A stretch of DNA of 64,000 nt, from the NCBI RefSeq assembly GCF_000026945.1, contig NC_012863.1, positions 496,001 to 560,000 on the forward strand, in the 5' to 3' direction. How positions within the stretch are numbered: the first letter of the stretch is position 1; each line of letters opens with the position of its first letter. Under the pieces are notes generated by a model. The model did no database searches and was not told the origin of the DNA. It saw only the letters and a program-made list of their open reading frames with translations. Positions 27,100 through 38,135 of this stretch are shown piece after piece. Position numbers and translations under genes: made by a program. Origin of the DNA: Candida dubliniensis CD36 (lineage: Eukaryota; Ascomycota; Pichiomycetes; Serinales; Debaryomycetaceae).

Positions 27100-28620
27100 A
27101 TGAATACATCAACAACAATAACACCAAATGAATCAAATCCTCAAGAATATAATCTACAACCTCTAGAATTTGTCACGTCAAACAACAAAGAAATTCCATA
27201 TCCCATCAATAATGATAATTTTCACGAAGAGAACAATCATTCAATAATTACACGATCAGTAACAACCACCACATCTACAACGACAAGATCTCATCAATCA
27301 TCATTACATTTATTAGATGACCCCTCAAGATTCCCTGATGGTTGGAACAATAGAGCCATGATAACTTTATTTGGATCATTTTTAGGTATGATTGGATCAT
27401 TAGGATATGTGAATTCTGGAGGAGTTATTCAATCATATATATCAGAAAATATTTTAATTAATGATTCCCAATCTTCTATTGGATGGATTTTCCTGATTTA
27501 TAATTTTTTTGCCTTTGGTGGGATTTTAATTCTGGGGATAATATTTGATAAATTTGGTTGTCGAATACCAATTTTTTCAGGGATTATAATTATGTTTAGT
27601 GGATTATTAGCCACAAGTTTTTGTCATTCTTTATATCAATTCATTTTGGCTTATAGTATATTAGCTGGATTAGGGACTGCATTTGTATTTGGACCATTTG
27701 TTGCTTGTTTAAGTCATTATTTTTTACAGAAAAGAGCTTTGGTTATTGGGATTTCTTATACAGGAGGTGGATTAGGTGGAGTGATATATCCGTTAATGTG
27801 TCGATCATTATTTCTGAAAATAGGTTATGGATGGACTATGAGAATTGGAGCATTTATAAGTTTATTTTGTTGTGGTATAGGTTGGTTATTAGTAAGTGAT
27901 CGACATAAAGAGTTTTCACCAAAATCAGAGAAAAGACAAGAAGCTAGTTCTAGTAGTATTGTGGATGTTGTTGAAAATGAATTCATTAGTATAATTAAAG
28001 AAATTTTTTATTCAATTGATTTCAAAATTCTATATAAGAATTTATTATTTACAGTATTAGTATTTGGATTATTATTTAATGGGATTGTATTTTTAATTTC
28101 AATTGTTCAATTACCTTCCTATGCTATATCTCATGGATTCTCCGAACAACAATCTTATTTATTATTAGTAGTATTCAATTCTTTTAGTATTCCTGGAAGA
28201 ATTATCCCTAGTTATTTTGCTGATCAAGGTTTGGGTCGATTTAATACTTTCTGTTTAATAAATTGTTTTTCATTAATTGCCTTTGTGGTTATTTGGTTAC
28301 CATTTGGTAATCATTTAACGGCATTGTTTATATTTGCTGGATGTTTTGGATTTTCAAGTGGATCAGTTTTAAGTTTAACTGCTAGTCTTGTGGCTCTGAT
28401 TGTGAAAACTTCTGATGTTGGTAAAGGATTAGGAACAGCTTTTTTTATACTTTCAATTGCTGATTTATTTGGTATTCCTATCGCTGGAGCAATCGCTAGT
28501 GGTAGTAAACAAAGTTATAACAATTTAGTATATTTTTTAACTGCTTGTGCTGCAATTGGGGCTATAGTTAGTTTTATATCTCGGTACCTTTATGGTGGGT
28601 TTAATTTTAATAGAGTTTGA
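27100..28620 (+). CDS. Major facilitator transporter, monocarboxylate-permease (MCH) type
   Basis: A 506-residue polytopic membrane protein. A hydrophilic Thr/Asn-rich N-terminal tail of about 80 residues precedes roughly twelve membrane segments with a cytoplasmic loop in the middle (about residues 265-300). The first half shows the MFS-type loop GIIFDKFGCRIPIF between helices 2 and 3 and the glycine-rich SYTGGGLGGVIYPL typical of the MCT/Mch family. S. cerevisiae Mch proteins resemble monocarboxylate carriers, and some have other substrates (for example riboflavin for Mch5), so the substrate cannot be read from sequence. It converges with the BTB gene, 67 bases apart. Confidence 0.88.
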   Translation: MNTSTTITPNESNPQEYNLQPLEFVTSNNKEIPYPINNDNFHEENNHSIITRSVTTTTSTTTRSHQSSLHLLDDPSRFPDGWNNRAMITLFGSFLGMIGSLGYVNSGGVIQSYISENILINDSQSSIGWIFLIYNFFAFGGILILGIIFDKFGCRIPIFSGIIIMFSGLLATSFCHSLYQFILAYSILAGLGTAFVFGPFVACLSHYFLQKRALVIGISYTGGGLGGVIYPLMCRSLFLKIGYGWTMRIGAFISLFCCGIGWLLVSDRHKEFSPKSEKRQEASSSSIVDVVENEFISIIKEIFYSIDFKILYKNLLFTVLVFGLLFNGIVFLISIVQLPSYAISHGFSEQQSYLLLVVFNSFSIPGRIIPSYFADQGLGRFNTFCLINCFSLIAFVVIWLPFGNHLTALFIFAGCFGFSSGSVLSLTASLVALIVKTSDVGKGLGTAFFILSIADLFGIPIAGAIASGSKQSYNNLVYFLTACAAIGAIVSFISRYLYGGFNFNRV

Positions 28621-28687
28621 TATAATAACAATAGTAATAAAAGTTAATACACGTAAATTGGTTCTGTATTATTTTCTCGTTTCCATT

Positions 28688-30124
28688 TTATAAAAAGTCT
28701 ATTAGGGTGTCGTTGGATCTAGTAAATCCTTCTAATGTTACAGCATGCAATCTTGCCAATGGTCCTCTCATCATTACTTTCCATAAAGATCGTGATAAAC
28801 AAATTTCAATAATTTCACCTGATCCAGGAGAAGGATGATCAATCTCCAGAGATTCAACAGATTCATTGTTGTTGTCATCATTTTCAGAAAGTTTTCTCTT
28901 CTTATCATTACCTCTCTTATTCGCATCTTCTTTAGCTTCCTTCTCTACTTCTTTAATACCTAATATATCATTTACCCAATTTGAATTCATTTCTTTTCCA
29001 TTAATAAAAGTTTTTGAATTATTGAATCCAACGAAAAAAAGTAATTCTTTATCATCTTTTAGAACGTGACTAAAATAATCTTTAAATACTTGATGTAATT
29101 TATGACATGCTTTATTTGTTACTTTTAATGTGGGTAATTTCGTTGATTTATTTAAAATCAATTTAATTTCTGATTGACAATCAAAATCTTTAGAATTTAA
29201 TTCAAATATTAAATCTCTTGTCATTTCATCTTTAATATAAGGTCGATAATAAGTTAATGATAATTCAATATTATAATTTGTTGATGGATTTTGTAAACCT
29301 TTACGAGATATATCATTTAAATTAATGACAATTTCATTACGATAAGTGATTTTAAATTTAATTAATCGTTGTTCCAATTCCAAAAATCGATAATATCTTG
29401 CCTCTTTAATTAATAATTGTCGATGATCATCATTCATTATAATCAAATGATTACCTCGGAAAAATTCCAATAAATCAGCAAATAATTTACTTGATCGATT
29501 ACTTACTTGCGGGAAAGTTTGTGGTGGAGGACGTAACATATTATTTTTTTCAATAACATTAATATTATCAATTAATAAACGATCAAAATTAATTGTGAAA
29601 AAATTAGGAGAATTCCCAGGCATATTAATTAATGATTTGGGGATTCTAAACTTTTCATTACCAATTATAGCAAAATAATCTTGTTTATTTAAATTTTTTT
29701 GTAAATTTTTTAATCCAAAATAAAAACAATCTAACCATAAATTCATAAATATATAATCATTTTCAATATTAATCAGATAACCTTGTAAATGATTATAAAT
29801 TTTTTCAAATATTTGTGGATCACGATCGAAAAATAATACTTTTTCTTCATTTTCAGGTTGTTGGAAAAATTTTGTGAAATAAGATGGAGCATCTGATGAT
29901 AATGAAAGTCCACTTAATCGATATAATCTATACCCAACTTGAATTGAATATATTTTTTCATGAGGAAGAATTGGAGGAACTTCAGGATTATATTCCTCGG
30001 ACGATTGAACCATAAGTGCAGCTTCTCTTGATGAAGGAGCAAAAGGAGGAGGAGGAGGTGGAGAAGCTTGTGGAGCTTGTGTTGTATTTTTAGATGAAGA
30101 TGAAGATGGTGTTGAATTTGACAT
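28688..30124 (-). CDS. BTB/POZ (T1-type) domain protein
   Basis: A 478-residue protein. A Pro-rich start (PPPPPPFAPSS, about 23-33) is followed by a BTB/K-channel-tetramerisation-like domain (about 55-145: YRLYRLSGLSLSSDAPSYFTKFF..., FFDRDPQIFEKIYNHLQGY). A longer conserved region follows (about 150-390), interrupted by a charged Lys/Glu/Asn linker near 395-425. The plan resembles the uncharacterised S. cerevisiae pair YLR108C/YDR132C. A BTB domain suggests oligomerisation or a Cul3-type adaptor role, but no function is established for this subfamily that I know of. Confidence 0.8.
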   Translation of the reverse strand: MSNSTPSSSSSKNTTQAPQASPPPPPPFAPSSREAALMVQSSEEYNPEVPPILPHEKIYSIQVGYRLYRLSGLSLSSDAPSYFTKFFQQPENEEKVLFFDRDPQIFEKIYNHLQGYLINIENDYIFMNLWLDCFYFGLKNLQKNLNKQDYFAIIGNEKFRIPKSLINMPGNSPNFFTINFDRLLIDNINVIEKNNMLRPPPQTFPQVSNRSSKLFADLLEFFRGNHLIIMNDDHRQLLIKEARYYRFLELEQRLIKFKITYRNEIVINLNDISRKGLQNPSTNYNIELSLTYYRPYIKDEMTRDLIFELNSKDFDCQSEIKLILNKSTKLPTLKVTNKACHKLHQVFKDYFSHVLKDDKELLFFVGFNNSKTFINGKEMNSNWVNDILGIKEVEKEAKEDANKRGNDKKRKLSENDDNNNESVESLEIDHPSPGSGEIIEICLSRSLWKVMMRGPLARLHAVTLEGFTRSNDTLIDFL

Positions 30125-31945
30125 AGATAATAATTGTTTGGTTAAGGTGAATGTTGGAGGGAAAGTATAATAATTTTTCTTTTCTTTTCTTCCCTTTCCA
30201 CCTAACTAATGGATATATGACTTGTTTATATAATAATCAAGATGAGTCTTGAGTAGTGATGATGTGGATGACAATATTTCTTGTTTATGTTTTTAAAGTG
30301 TTGATCCTTTGTTGAAGATCATTTTTGTTTGTCAACAACCGGCGTGCCTTGATAAAAATGCGATTAGTAAAGTCGAGGTAATATACAAACAACAAATTAG
30401 AATTCGTGACCCGGGCCGATTAAAAATGGCTCACACATAACTAACTACTAGTTGTGGCTATTTAATAAATTTTACTAATAAAGAGAATTCTCTATTCAAT
30501 GACCAAACCATTCAATTGTGATACTCGTGACAAGAAGTAAATTTTACGCATTACCGTGACGAACCCATCAAAAAGATTAGACCATTACAACATTCTAGAA
30601 CTCCAAAAACGAAAAAAAGAAAAAGGTCATGGATAAACTTTTGAATAGTTCATGCTTATTTTCATTTTAGAATGATCATGGTTATGTAACCTTTTTCGGC
30701 AATTAATAATGGATTATAGATATCTCATAATTGGAATTAACCTTGTTCGGACTTTTATAAGAAATGCCATTCATATCCACCCCCAAATAGGAATGGATTA
30801 AGACAAGAATTACTAATATGATTGTTTATTCTTATTACATACCCCCCTCTTCCCCCCCTAAAAATTGTAATATCGGCAATTGCAAAGTTCTAGAACGATT
30901 ACTTTACGAAAGAGTTTACTTGTTAAAAAAAAAAGAAATTGATGCAAAACCGGAAAAAAAGAAAAAAAGAATTCCGGAAATACAAGAAAACACCACGGAA
31001 ATACAAAAAATCGAGGAAAAAAATCGAATCACCCTTCTAGTACACTAAGCATGACTAAACTCAAATGTTGTAACATTATCAACTTGTTATCGTGGAATGT
31101 TAGTGGATGCAATGCAAACTTAGTTTGGTAAAGCAAATCTTGGCTGCAATTTTTTGTCGAAAAAGGTTGCATTTCTGTAGATTGGCTTTATGTGTTTATT
31201 GATGAATTAGAGGATCGAATAAGTACTTGTGTAGAGTTGCTTCAAAGTGATGACACGTTCAATATCAATTCAGATGTTGATGAAAAGGAAAAAGTAAATA
31301 GTTCCATTAATATATGTTGATGATCTTAAATGCAGAAATAGTAGTCCATTGAAACTGTCGGTTTAAAAAAAAATTTGTAGTAAATAACTCGACGCGCGAG
31401 GGAGAAATGTAATTGAGCCATGGCATTAGACTCAAATGTAAAACAGAAAGTTGTTTGGAAACATTCCAGGAATGTTGAGTGGGCTCAATAGAGTTTGATT
31501 AATGGTGTTGGTAGTAGATTGTTATATCACGCCAATACCCTCCACAGCTTGACAAGTGAACTCTTTATGTCCCATAACTACAAAACATTTTTACGTTTAT
31601 TTTAACTCTTTGCAAGTTCTATCCGCATAAGATTTGCTGCTACTCAGCAACACTTATCCTCCTTATTGAAACCATCACAGCTTTAGATTCATCTCTTTAA
31701 TAATGATGTGGCGCGGCATTCAACAAATCCCTCTCCCTCTCGCCCCAGAAAAGTCGTGCGCGATTGTCAAAACGTCTTTTTTTTTTAATTTTTAATTTTT
31801 CTCAAACTCGATTATATCAATGAACGGGGGACTAGTAGAAGAAGGAAGTTCCCATTACTAACTACCTTATTCATATCATTAATTTATAACTATTCACACA
31901 TACATATATATATATATATACCTATATATTAACAACATCTAACAT
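30125..31945. other. Divergent intergenic between the BTB gene and ARG83
   Basis: No gene I can support. A rightward ATG frame at 30818-31048 encodes a Lys/Glu-rich low-complexity peptide. A stop-to-stop frame without ATG at 31132-31320 has a more protein-like product. Two C-rich runs lie at 30842-30858. The sequence CTCGACGCGCGAG is at 31388-31400. A lone TACTAAC at 31856-31862 has no matching splice donor. An AT dinucleotide run lies just before the ARG83 ATG. Confidence 0.5.
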
Positions 31946-33991
31946 ATGGCAAGGAGAAAAGCTCGTACATTTGAAGGATGCTGGACATGTAGATCAAGAA
32001 AAGTCAAATGTGATTTAACAAAACCTCAATGTAATCGATGCTTAAAATCAAATCGGACATGTCAAGGTTATGAAATTAGATTAGGATGGTGTCAACCAAT
32101 GATATATGATCATAATGATAGTACTACTAATGCTAATGATTATAAATTTTTAAATAATGAAGAATTTGAAAAAGATTTAGATAATTTCCAACGACGGAAT
32201 GTTGAATTAGTGAAATATCCTAAACATATGAAATACGAAACTTATGAACAATTAAATTATATTTTAAATCAATTTGATAATTTAGAAATGATGAATAATG
32301 AAGATAATAAAGAGAATGAGAATACCAATATTGAAAAAGAATTTACTATTGGACCATTTAAATGTATTAAATGGAAAAATATCAATATAATGAATTTAAA
32401 GAAAACAACTAATAATAAAATCATGAAAAAATCCTCGAAACTCAAATCTCAGATTAAACCACAGAATGATATTAATACTCTGAATAAAGCAACATCAAAG
32501 ACAAAAGCAAAACATTCTACTTCAATTGATAATGATAATAATAAACTACCTAATACTACGAGTAATAAAATAATTAATGGTAATATTAATATTTATTCAG
32601 ATTTATTAAATTTTGCCAAATTAACTATTGTTGGTATAAAAGGTCCTAAATATATTATAACTGATCAAACAATTTATCATATATTTGAACCGGAATTTTT
32701 CCCTAATGTTGATTCTGATGATGATTGGTTAATTGATATTAATGAATATCTTGATAAATTATTTCAACAACAACAACTAAAAAGTAATTTATCATTGTCT
32801 GGAAAAGATAGTAGAGGTGATAGTGACGGTGGATTGATAATAACTTCATTATTACAAAAATTATTAAATAATTTTATTAATCGATGTAATGAAATTTTAA
32901 ATTTTAATCGAATGGGATTTCAATTTAATTATATTGATATTTTTATAATACCATTTATTCAACGAATTTTTGGGGAATTGATTTGTTGGGATTTGAATGA
33001 TATTAAATCTACTCAATTAAATCAAACCTTGGTAATAAATAATGATAATCAAGAAGAACCAGAAGAAGAAGAAGAAGAAGATGATGATGATAATGATGAA
33101 ATTGGGGATAAGCATATAAATATAAATATTGATGATGTTTTCCGAAATATTAAATTGATTATTATTTATTTAGTTTTATCATTATCTTCATTTCAATTAT
33201 CAACACCAATAAATAATCAATTTAATATGGATGATTATTTATTATTAAGTATTCATTTAAGAAAATTAGCTATGAAAATGTTGAATTATCATCTTGATGA
33301 ATCAGATACAATAATAGAACAACTTGAAGATTTACAGAAAAAAGATACTCATTTAAGAAAACATAATTATAATTTGGTGGGAGATTATTCTTGTTATATA
33401 TTATTAGCATTAATATTACAAATTGAAATTGATACATATTTATCAATATTTGAAAATTATGAATTAATTTATGCTATTGGTGATTTTATAATTGAAAAAA
33501 ACAATTTTAAATCGAAAATTTTTATGGTTAAGAAGAAAAATAAATTGAATCCATTATTGAATTTATTAATTAATATATTTAAAATTAAATATATTTTTTA
33601 TGAAAGTACTCATTCGATAAATTTATTTAATTATCAAATAAATCAACAAGATGAAGAAATCAATTATCGAGATTTGAATGAAAATTATGATTTAATAAGT
33701 ACTTCAAGTTTAAGTGATAATGAAATTGAAGATGAAGAAGGGGAGGAAGAAGAAGAGGAAGAGGAGGAGGAGGAGGAGGAAGATAAACGACAGATTAAAC
33801 CAACAATTAAAAATTTGATTATATCTAATGATTCAATAACTACAACATATGAACCAATGTCATATACTATTAGTTTTAATAAAGAAAATTCCAATGGTTG
33901 TAACAATACAAAAGATCAACAGAAACAGAAACAATTAAAGAAAGTTAAAACTAGCAATAAAAACAACAACAACAACAACAGCAACAACAAC

Positions 33992-34026
<35 letters not shown>

Positions 34027-34879
34027 TATCGATAACAAATTCATACCTGATGATAATTTTACTAATGAATTAGATATTAATTATATTTATTTAATGTATG
34101 GTATTCCTAAATCATTAATTGATTTATTTTATGAAATTATTCATTTAACTAATCATAAAAATATTTTCCAAAGACGTAAAGTTTTCCCACGTAATTTTCC
34201 TAAAATTTGTGCTGAATTTGAAGATAAATTAATTAATTGGTCAATTGAAAATGATCTGAATTGGAAATTGACCATCACCCATCTTAATAACAACAATGAA
34301 TCATTTTTGGAATTATTACAATTAAATATTATTTGTTTCCATCAAAGTTTAATTATTTATTATAATCAATTATTGAAAAAAAATTGTAAATTACAAGATT
34401 ATCAAGATTTAATTGATAATAATTTAAATAATTTCCAAAAATTATTATTTCATCATAATAAACTATACTCACAACAACACGAAACAAATTTTCATCTTTT
34501 ATTTAAACCATCAATGTGGATATTATTTATAATTGGATCAAGTACAATTAAACCAACTATACAATCTAAAATTAAATCTATTTGGCAATCAATTGAAAAT
34601 GATTATAAATTCAATGGGTTAGCAAATTATTGGCGTTGTAAACAAATCTTATATGAAATTTGGAATCGACGGGAAATCGATCATCATAATAATAAATCTA
34701 TGACAAACCAAGATAACAGGAGTGATACTAAAGCAAGCACTACTGTTGGTAGTGGTAGTAGTAGTGGTAGTGGTGGTGGTGGTGGTAATGGTAGTGATGG
34801 TAATGGTGATGGAGATGATGACAACTTTGGGTTTATGACTATGATTAGAGAATATGGAATTGTATTAAACTTAGGATAA
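31946..34879 (+). CDS. ARG83: Zn(II)2Cys6 transcription factor, Arg81-like
   Basis: A 977-residue zinc-cluster protein with C12, C15, C22, C29, C32 and C39 at its extreme N-terminus. The block GCWTCRSRKVKCDLTKPQCN and the following CQGYEIRLGW are almost as in S. cerevisiae Arg81, the arginine-responsive ArgR factor. The rest contains a long Asn-rich middle (about 670-695), two acidic runs (about residues 372-390 and 596-613), a C-terminal region with FHLLFKPSMWILFIIGSS, and a Ser/Gly-rich end (about 935-955). Whether it controls arginine metabolism is an inference from the DNA-binding domain only. The symbol ARG83 follows remembered Candida naming. Confidence 0.85.
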
Positions 34880-35517
34880 TAATTAGAATAAGGTTATTTA
34901 TTTGTCTAGACAGGAATAAATACGTGAATGGATGTTTATTACTGAATAAAATTACAAGGGCAAAGTCTTTTAGAAGTAGAACAGTTTGTATCTCTTATTA
35001 TTGATTACTTTTGTAGCCCCCCTGATTAGAGTGATAAAATTTACATTTAGTACAAGAATGAGAATGGCCGACAAACCACTTATAAAATGAATATTTCTCA
35101 AAGGAAAGCTAGAACTATCTTGTAAGCAACCTTTGTGTATCAGTCCTGTTATGTTTTTCCGGAATTACGTTGAGTGGGGGGGGGGAGATGTAGAGTTAAT
35201 CACACCACAACAACCGCCGCTCCCCCCCCTCTTAAAAGGCAATTACCAACCACCAACCTCGTAATGATCATCATTATTCATTTCGGAATAATTGAACAAT
35301 TTTTTTTTAACAGTATCAAAACGCCTCTAGATTAAAATATATGCAATCGCGCCGCATGTATAATTGAAAGTAAATCCGTCTCCTTCATCTTTTTTCCCCC
35401 CCAAAAAAATAAATAATCCTGATAATAATAGTTGCCTCCTTTTTCTTCTTTCATTGTGTGTATACTTTTTTTTTTTTGGGGGGGGCGGGACAGGATGAAA
35501 AAAAGAAAAAAAAAATT

Positions 35518-35533
35518 GGGGGGGGGGGGGGGG
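35518..35533. repeat. 16-base poly-G run
   Basis: Sixteen consecutive G. A G8 run at 35478-35485 followed by CGGG, and a G10 run at 35176-35185, lie within 360 bases. Possible G-quadruplex former on this strand. Confidence 0.9.
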
Positions 35534-36784
35534 CAGCACTGACTGGTTTGGTGGAGGAACGTTCTTCCCTAGTTTATCCGAAATGTGGAGTCAGATTCTT
35601 TTAAGATTAAACCACTTTTTTTTTTATTTATTGAATGGAGGCAAAACATAGAATGGTTTCTTTATAAGTATAGCATCTAACCAGAATATTCTCTATAATA
35701 TTTACTAGATTTTTTAAAGATATGAACAACATTAGAGTATATTAATAATAATAATAATAATAATAAATATCTATATCTTGATAGAGTAAGATTTTAATGA
35801 ACGTGTACTTTTGGACAAAAAAAAAACAACAACAAAATTTTACGAAATGATTCGGAACAAATCAAAATCAGGTCATGCTTAATTATTAATTAATTATTAC
35901 TTGGTTGGATCTTATATCTCCATCACCACAACCACCACCACCAAAATAATTATTACAAATGCTCAAAACCAGATTACTTAACAAATAACGATAATAAATC
36001 TTACCTATCTTTTTGATTGTTGTTTACTATTTATGGAAGATTGGTCCACAAAATTGACCATTACCAACCAATTGTCATACGGATAAGTAGGTAAAAAAAA
36101 AACTAAACTTATCGTTGTTATTTACAAACGTATAATCTATTAATTTGTAACCAGTAATGATAATAGCAAGTATTTTCAACTTCCGATCTCTTTGTTGTCA
36201 GTAGTAGTAGTAGTAGTAGTAATATAGGCTTATACTAGTTCTTTGTTTATTTCTACAAGGTGGAGGTCATTCGGAAAATATAATCTATTAACACACATTA
36301 CTTTACTTTACTCCTTCACTACCATTATTGCTGGTTCTGTTTTTTTTTTTTTTTTCTATTCTCCGGGGTTGACTAATTATCCAAATTCAATCCCTTCTTG
36401 TCTTTGCTTTGAATGGTCAGTTTTCATTTATCTTTATCTTTGTATAGAAAAAAAAACCTTGTTAATGTTAGGTAATGCAAGTAAAAGTAATATCATGCAA
36501 GTATCTGCGTGACATAAAGGGAATTAGGCGGGTGGGTGGGAAACCAAATTCAGTTATTTGTGTTACATGAGTTAATTAATGCGAAGATAATTATGATTTT
36601 GACCCACAATATCACCACCACTGCTGCCACCAATAACCATACATTTAATATAAACTTGAAATTTGAAATTATGACTAAGAACAATAGAAAGATAAAGGAA
36701 TAAAGAAAAAAATACAAAACAAAACAAAACAAAGGAACAAAGAAAGTAGGCAAATTTAGATACAATAGAATCAGGTGAAAGCAA

Positions 36785-36812
36785 GTAGTAGTAGTAGTAC
36801 TACTACTACTAC
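36785..36812. repeat. Perfect 28-bp palindrome of GTA/TAC triplets
   Basis: Four GTA units, a central GTAC and four TAC units, giving 14 bases identical to their own reverse complement with no loop. It may extrude as a cruciform or fold as a hairpin in RNA. It lies 1.3 kb before the RGT1 ATG. Confidence 0.95.
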
Positions 36813-37030
36813 AACAGACGGGAAATATAACTATGATTAGTTATTGTAACGAGGAAAAACATTAGAAAGACAATAGACGGAGTTATTGTGATTTTTTTAG
36901 TCTACATTAACAATGTTCTTTAGTTTTGGCTTAGAATAAACATTATTATTAAGGATCATTTATCTCTTATTAGTATTGGGATAATGTTTACCAATGGTTT
37001 AGAAACCATCATAGAATATAATAATTGTAA

Positions 37031-37066
37031 TAGAATTGGTAATAGAATTGGTAATAGAATTGGTAA
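37031..37066. repeat. Three tandem copies of a 12-bp unit
   Basis: Unit TAGAATTGGTAA repeated three times without mismatch, in the RGT1 upstream region. Confidence 0.9.
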
Positions 37067-38135
37067 TAAGTTTTAGTATTAAATTCTCCCACCACCAAAA
37101 TATCCCATAAATTACGAGAAATGCAAAGGTCAACTCAAACTTTTTTGGACTCCATTACTTTTAAGTAGTAGCAAGGAAAAACTCCTCCTCCTCCTATTTG
37201 AAACGCACAATTTCATAAATCTTCCTACATTTACTTACTTATTTAACTACTTGAATACTTGCAGATTTTCTTGGTTTATAATTTTTTTTTGTTTTTTTGT
37301 TTTCATATCATCCATCAACCATCATCCAATAAAATGTTAAACGAAGAAAACCAGAAAAAATACTTTGTATTCTTTTTCTTTATTGCGTTTTGAGGTTGTA
37401 TAGTTAGGATTATTTATTGTTATTGCTAAGTAACTTTTTGCTTAATGTGGTTTATTGTGAAGGAAACCATTGATGGGGTGAAGCTTGGAGTTTTTTTTTT
37501 TCCCTTCCTTCCACCCCGCCGCCTGTTCTTCGCCCCGCCTTCCTCGCTCCCCCATACTTTTTGGTTTTTTTTTTTTTTTTTTTTTTTTGGTTGGTTATTT
37601 TATGGGGATGGGATGGGGTGCACGACGGGTGAATTGAGTAGTCATAGTAGTAGTAGTAGTGGATAGGGGGCGTGTAATTACGGAGAAATTTTTTTAGGTT
37701 TTCTTCTTTTTTGTGTGACAGTGGATTGAATGAGTTGGAATTTTTCCCTTCTTGCTTCCCTTCTTGCTTCCAACTTTCAACTAAAAAAAATTAACCAATT
37801 GTTTATTTCATTTCTTTTACTTTTTTACTTTTACTTTTACTTTTACTTTTTCTCCTTCTTCTTCTTCTTTTCATTTGATTAATTAATTGTGAATTTATAT
37901 TACTTATCCACTTATATTTATATTTATATTTATATATAATATCTATCTATTCATCCTCCAATCAAGTTTTTAAGCTCATATAAATTTGTCCTTTTTTTTT
38001 TTGCCCATATATTTTTACTTTCAACCCCACACACTACACTACACACAATTTCCATAATTGACAATTCTTAATCTTCACCCTGATTGTTCTTTTTTTTTTT
38101 TCCCTTTTTTCCTCCTTCTCCTTCTCCTAATTCTT

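Larger units (their letters stand above)
34880..38135. other. Long intergenic upstream of RGT1
   Basis: 3.3 kb without a supported gene. It contains G runs (35176-35185, 35478-35485, 35518-35533) and C runs (about 35222-35229, 35396-35402), a (GTA)7 tract (36201-36221), a perfect 28-bp GTA/TAC palindrome (36785-36812), a 12-bp x 3 tandem repeat (37031-37066), a T run of about 22 near 37567-37588, and ACTTTT repeats (37820-37850). Eight matches to CGGANNA, the Rgt1 half-site, occur at 35155, 35284, 35574, 35853, 36080, 36272, 36359 and 37681 (either strand). The size suggests a complex promoter or long leader. Confidence 0.55.

Noticed and set aside
30818..31048. 76-codon ATG frame in the BTB-ARG83 gap
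   Set aside because: The product is mostly Lys/Glu from A-rich runs; no conserved feature.
31856..31862. TACTAAC before ARG83 as an intron branch point
   Set aside because: No GTATGT-like donor upstream, and the first AG downstream lies inside the ARG83 coding start, more than 80 bases away.
38058..38135. 26-codon N-terminal extension of RGT1
   Set aside because: It begins at TTG and encodes a Phe/Leu run from a T-rich leader; the first ATG is at 38136.
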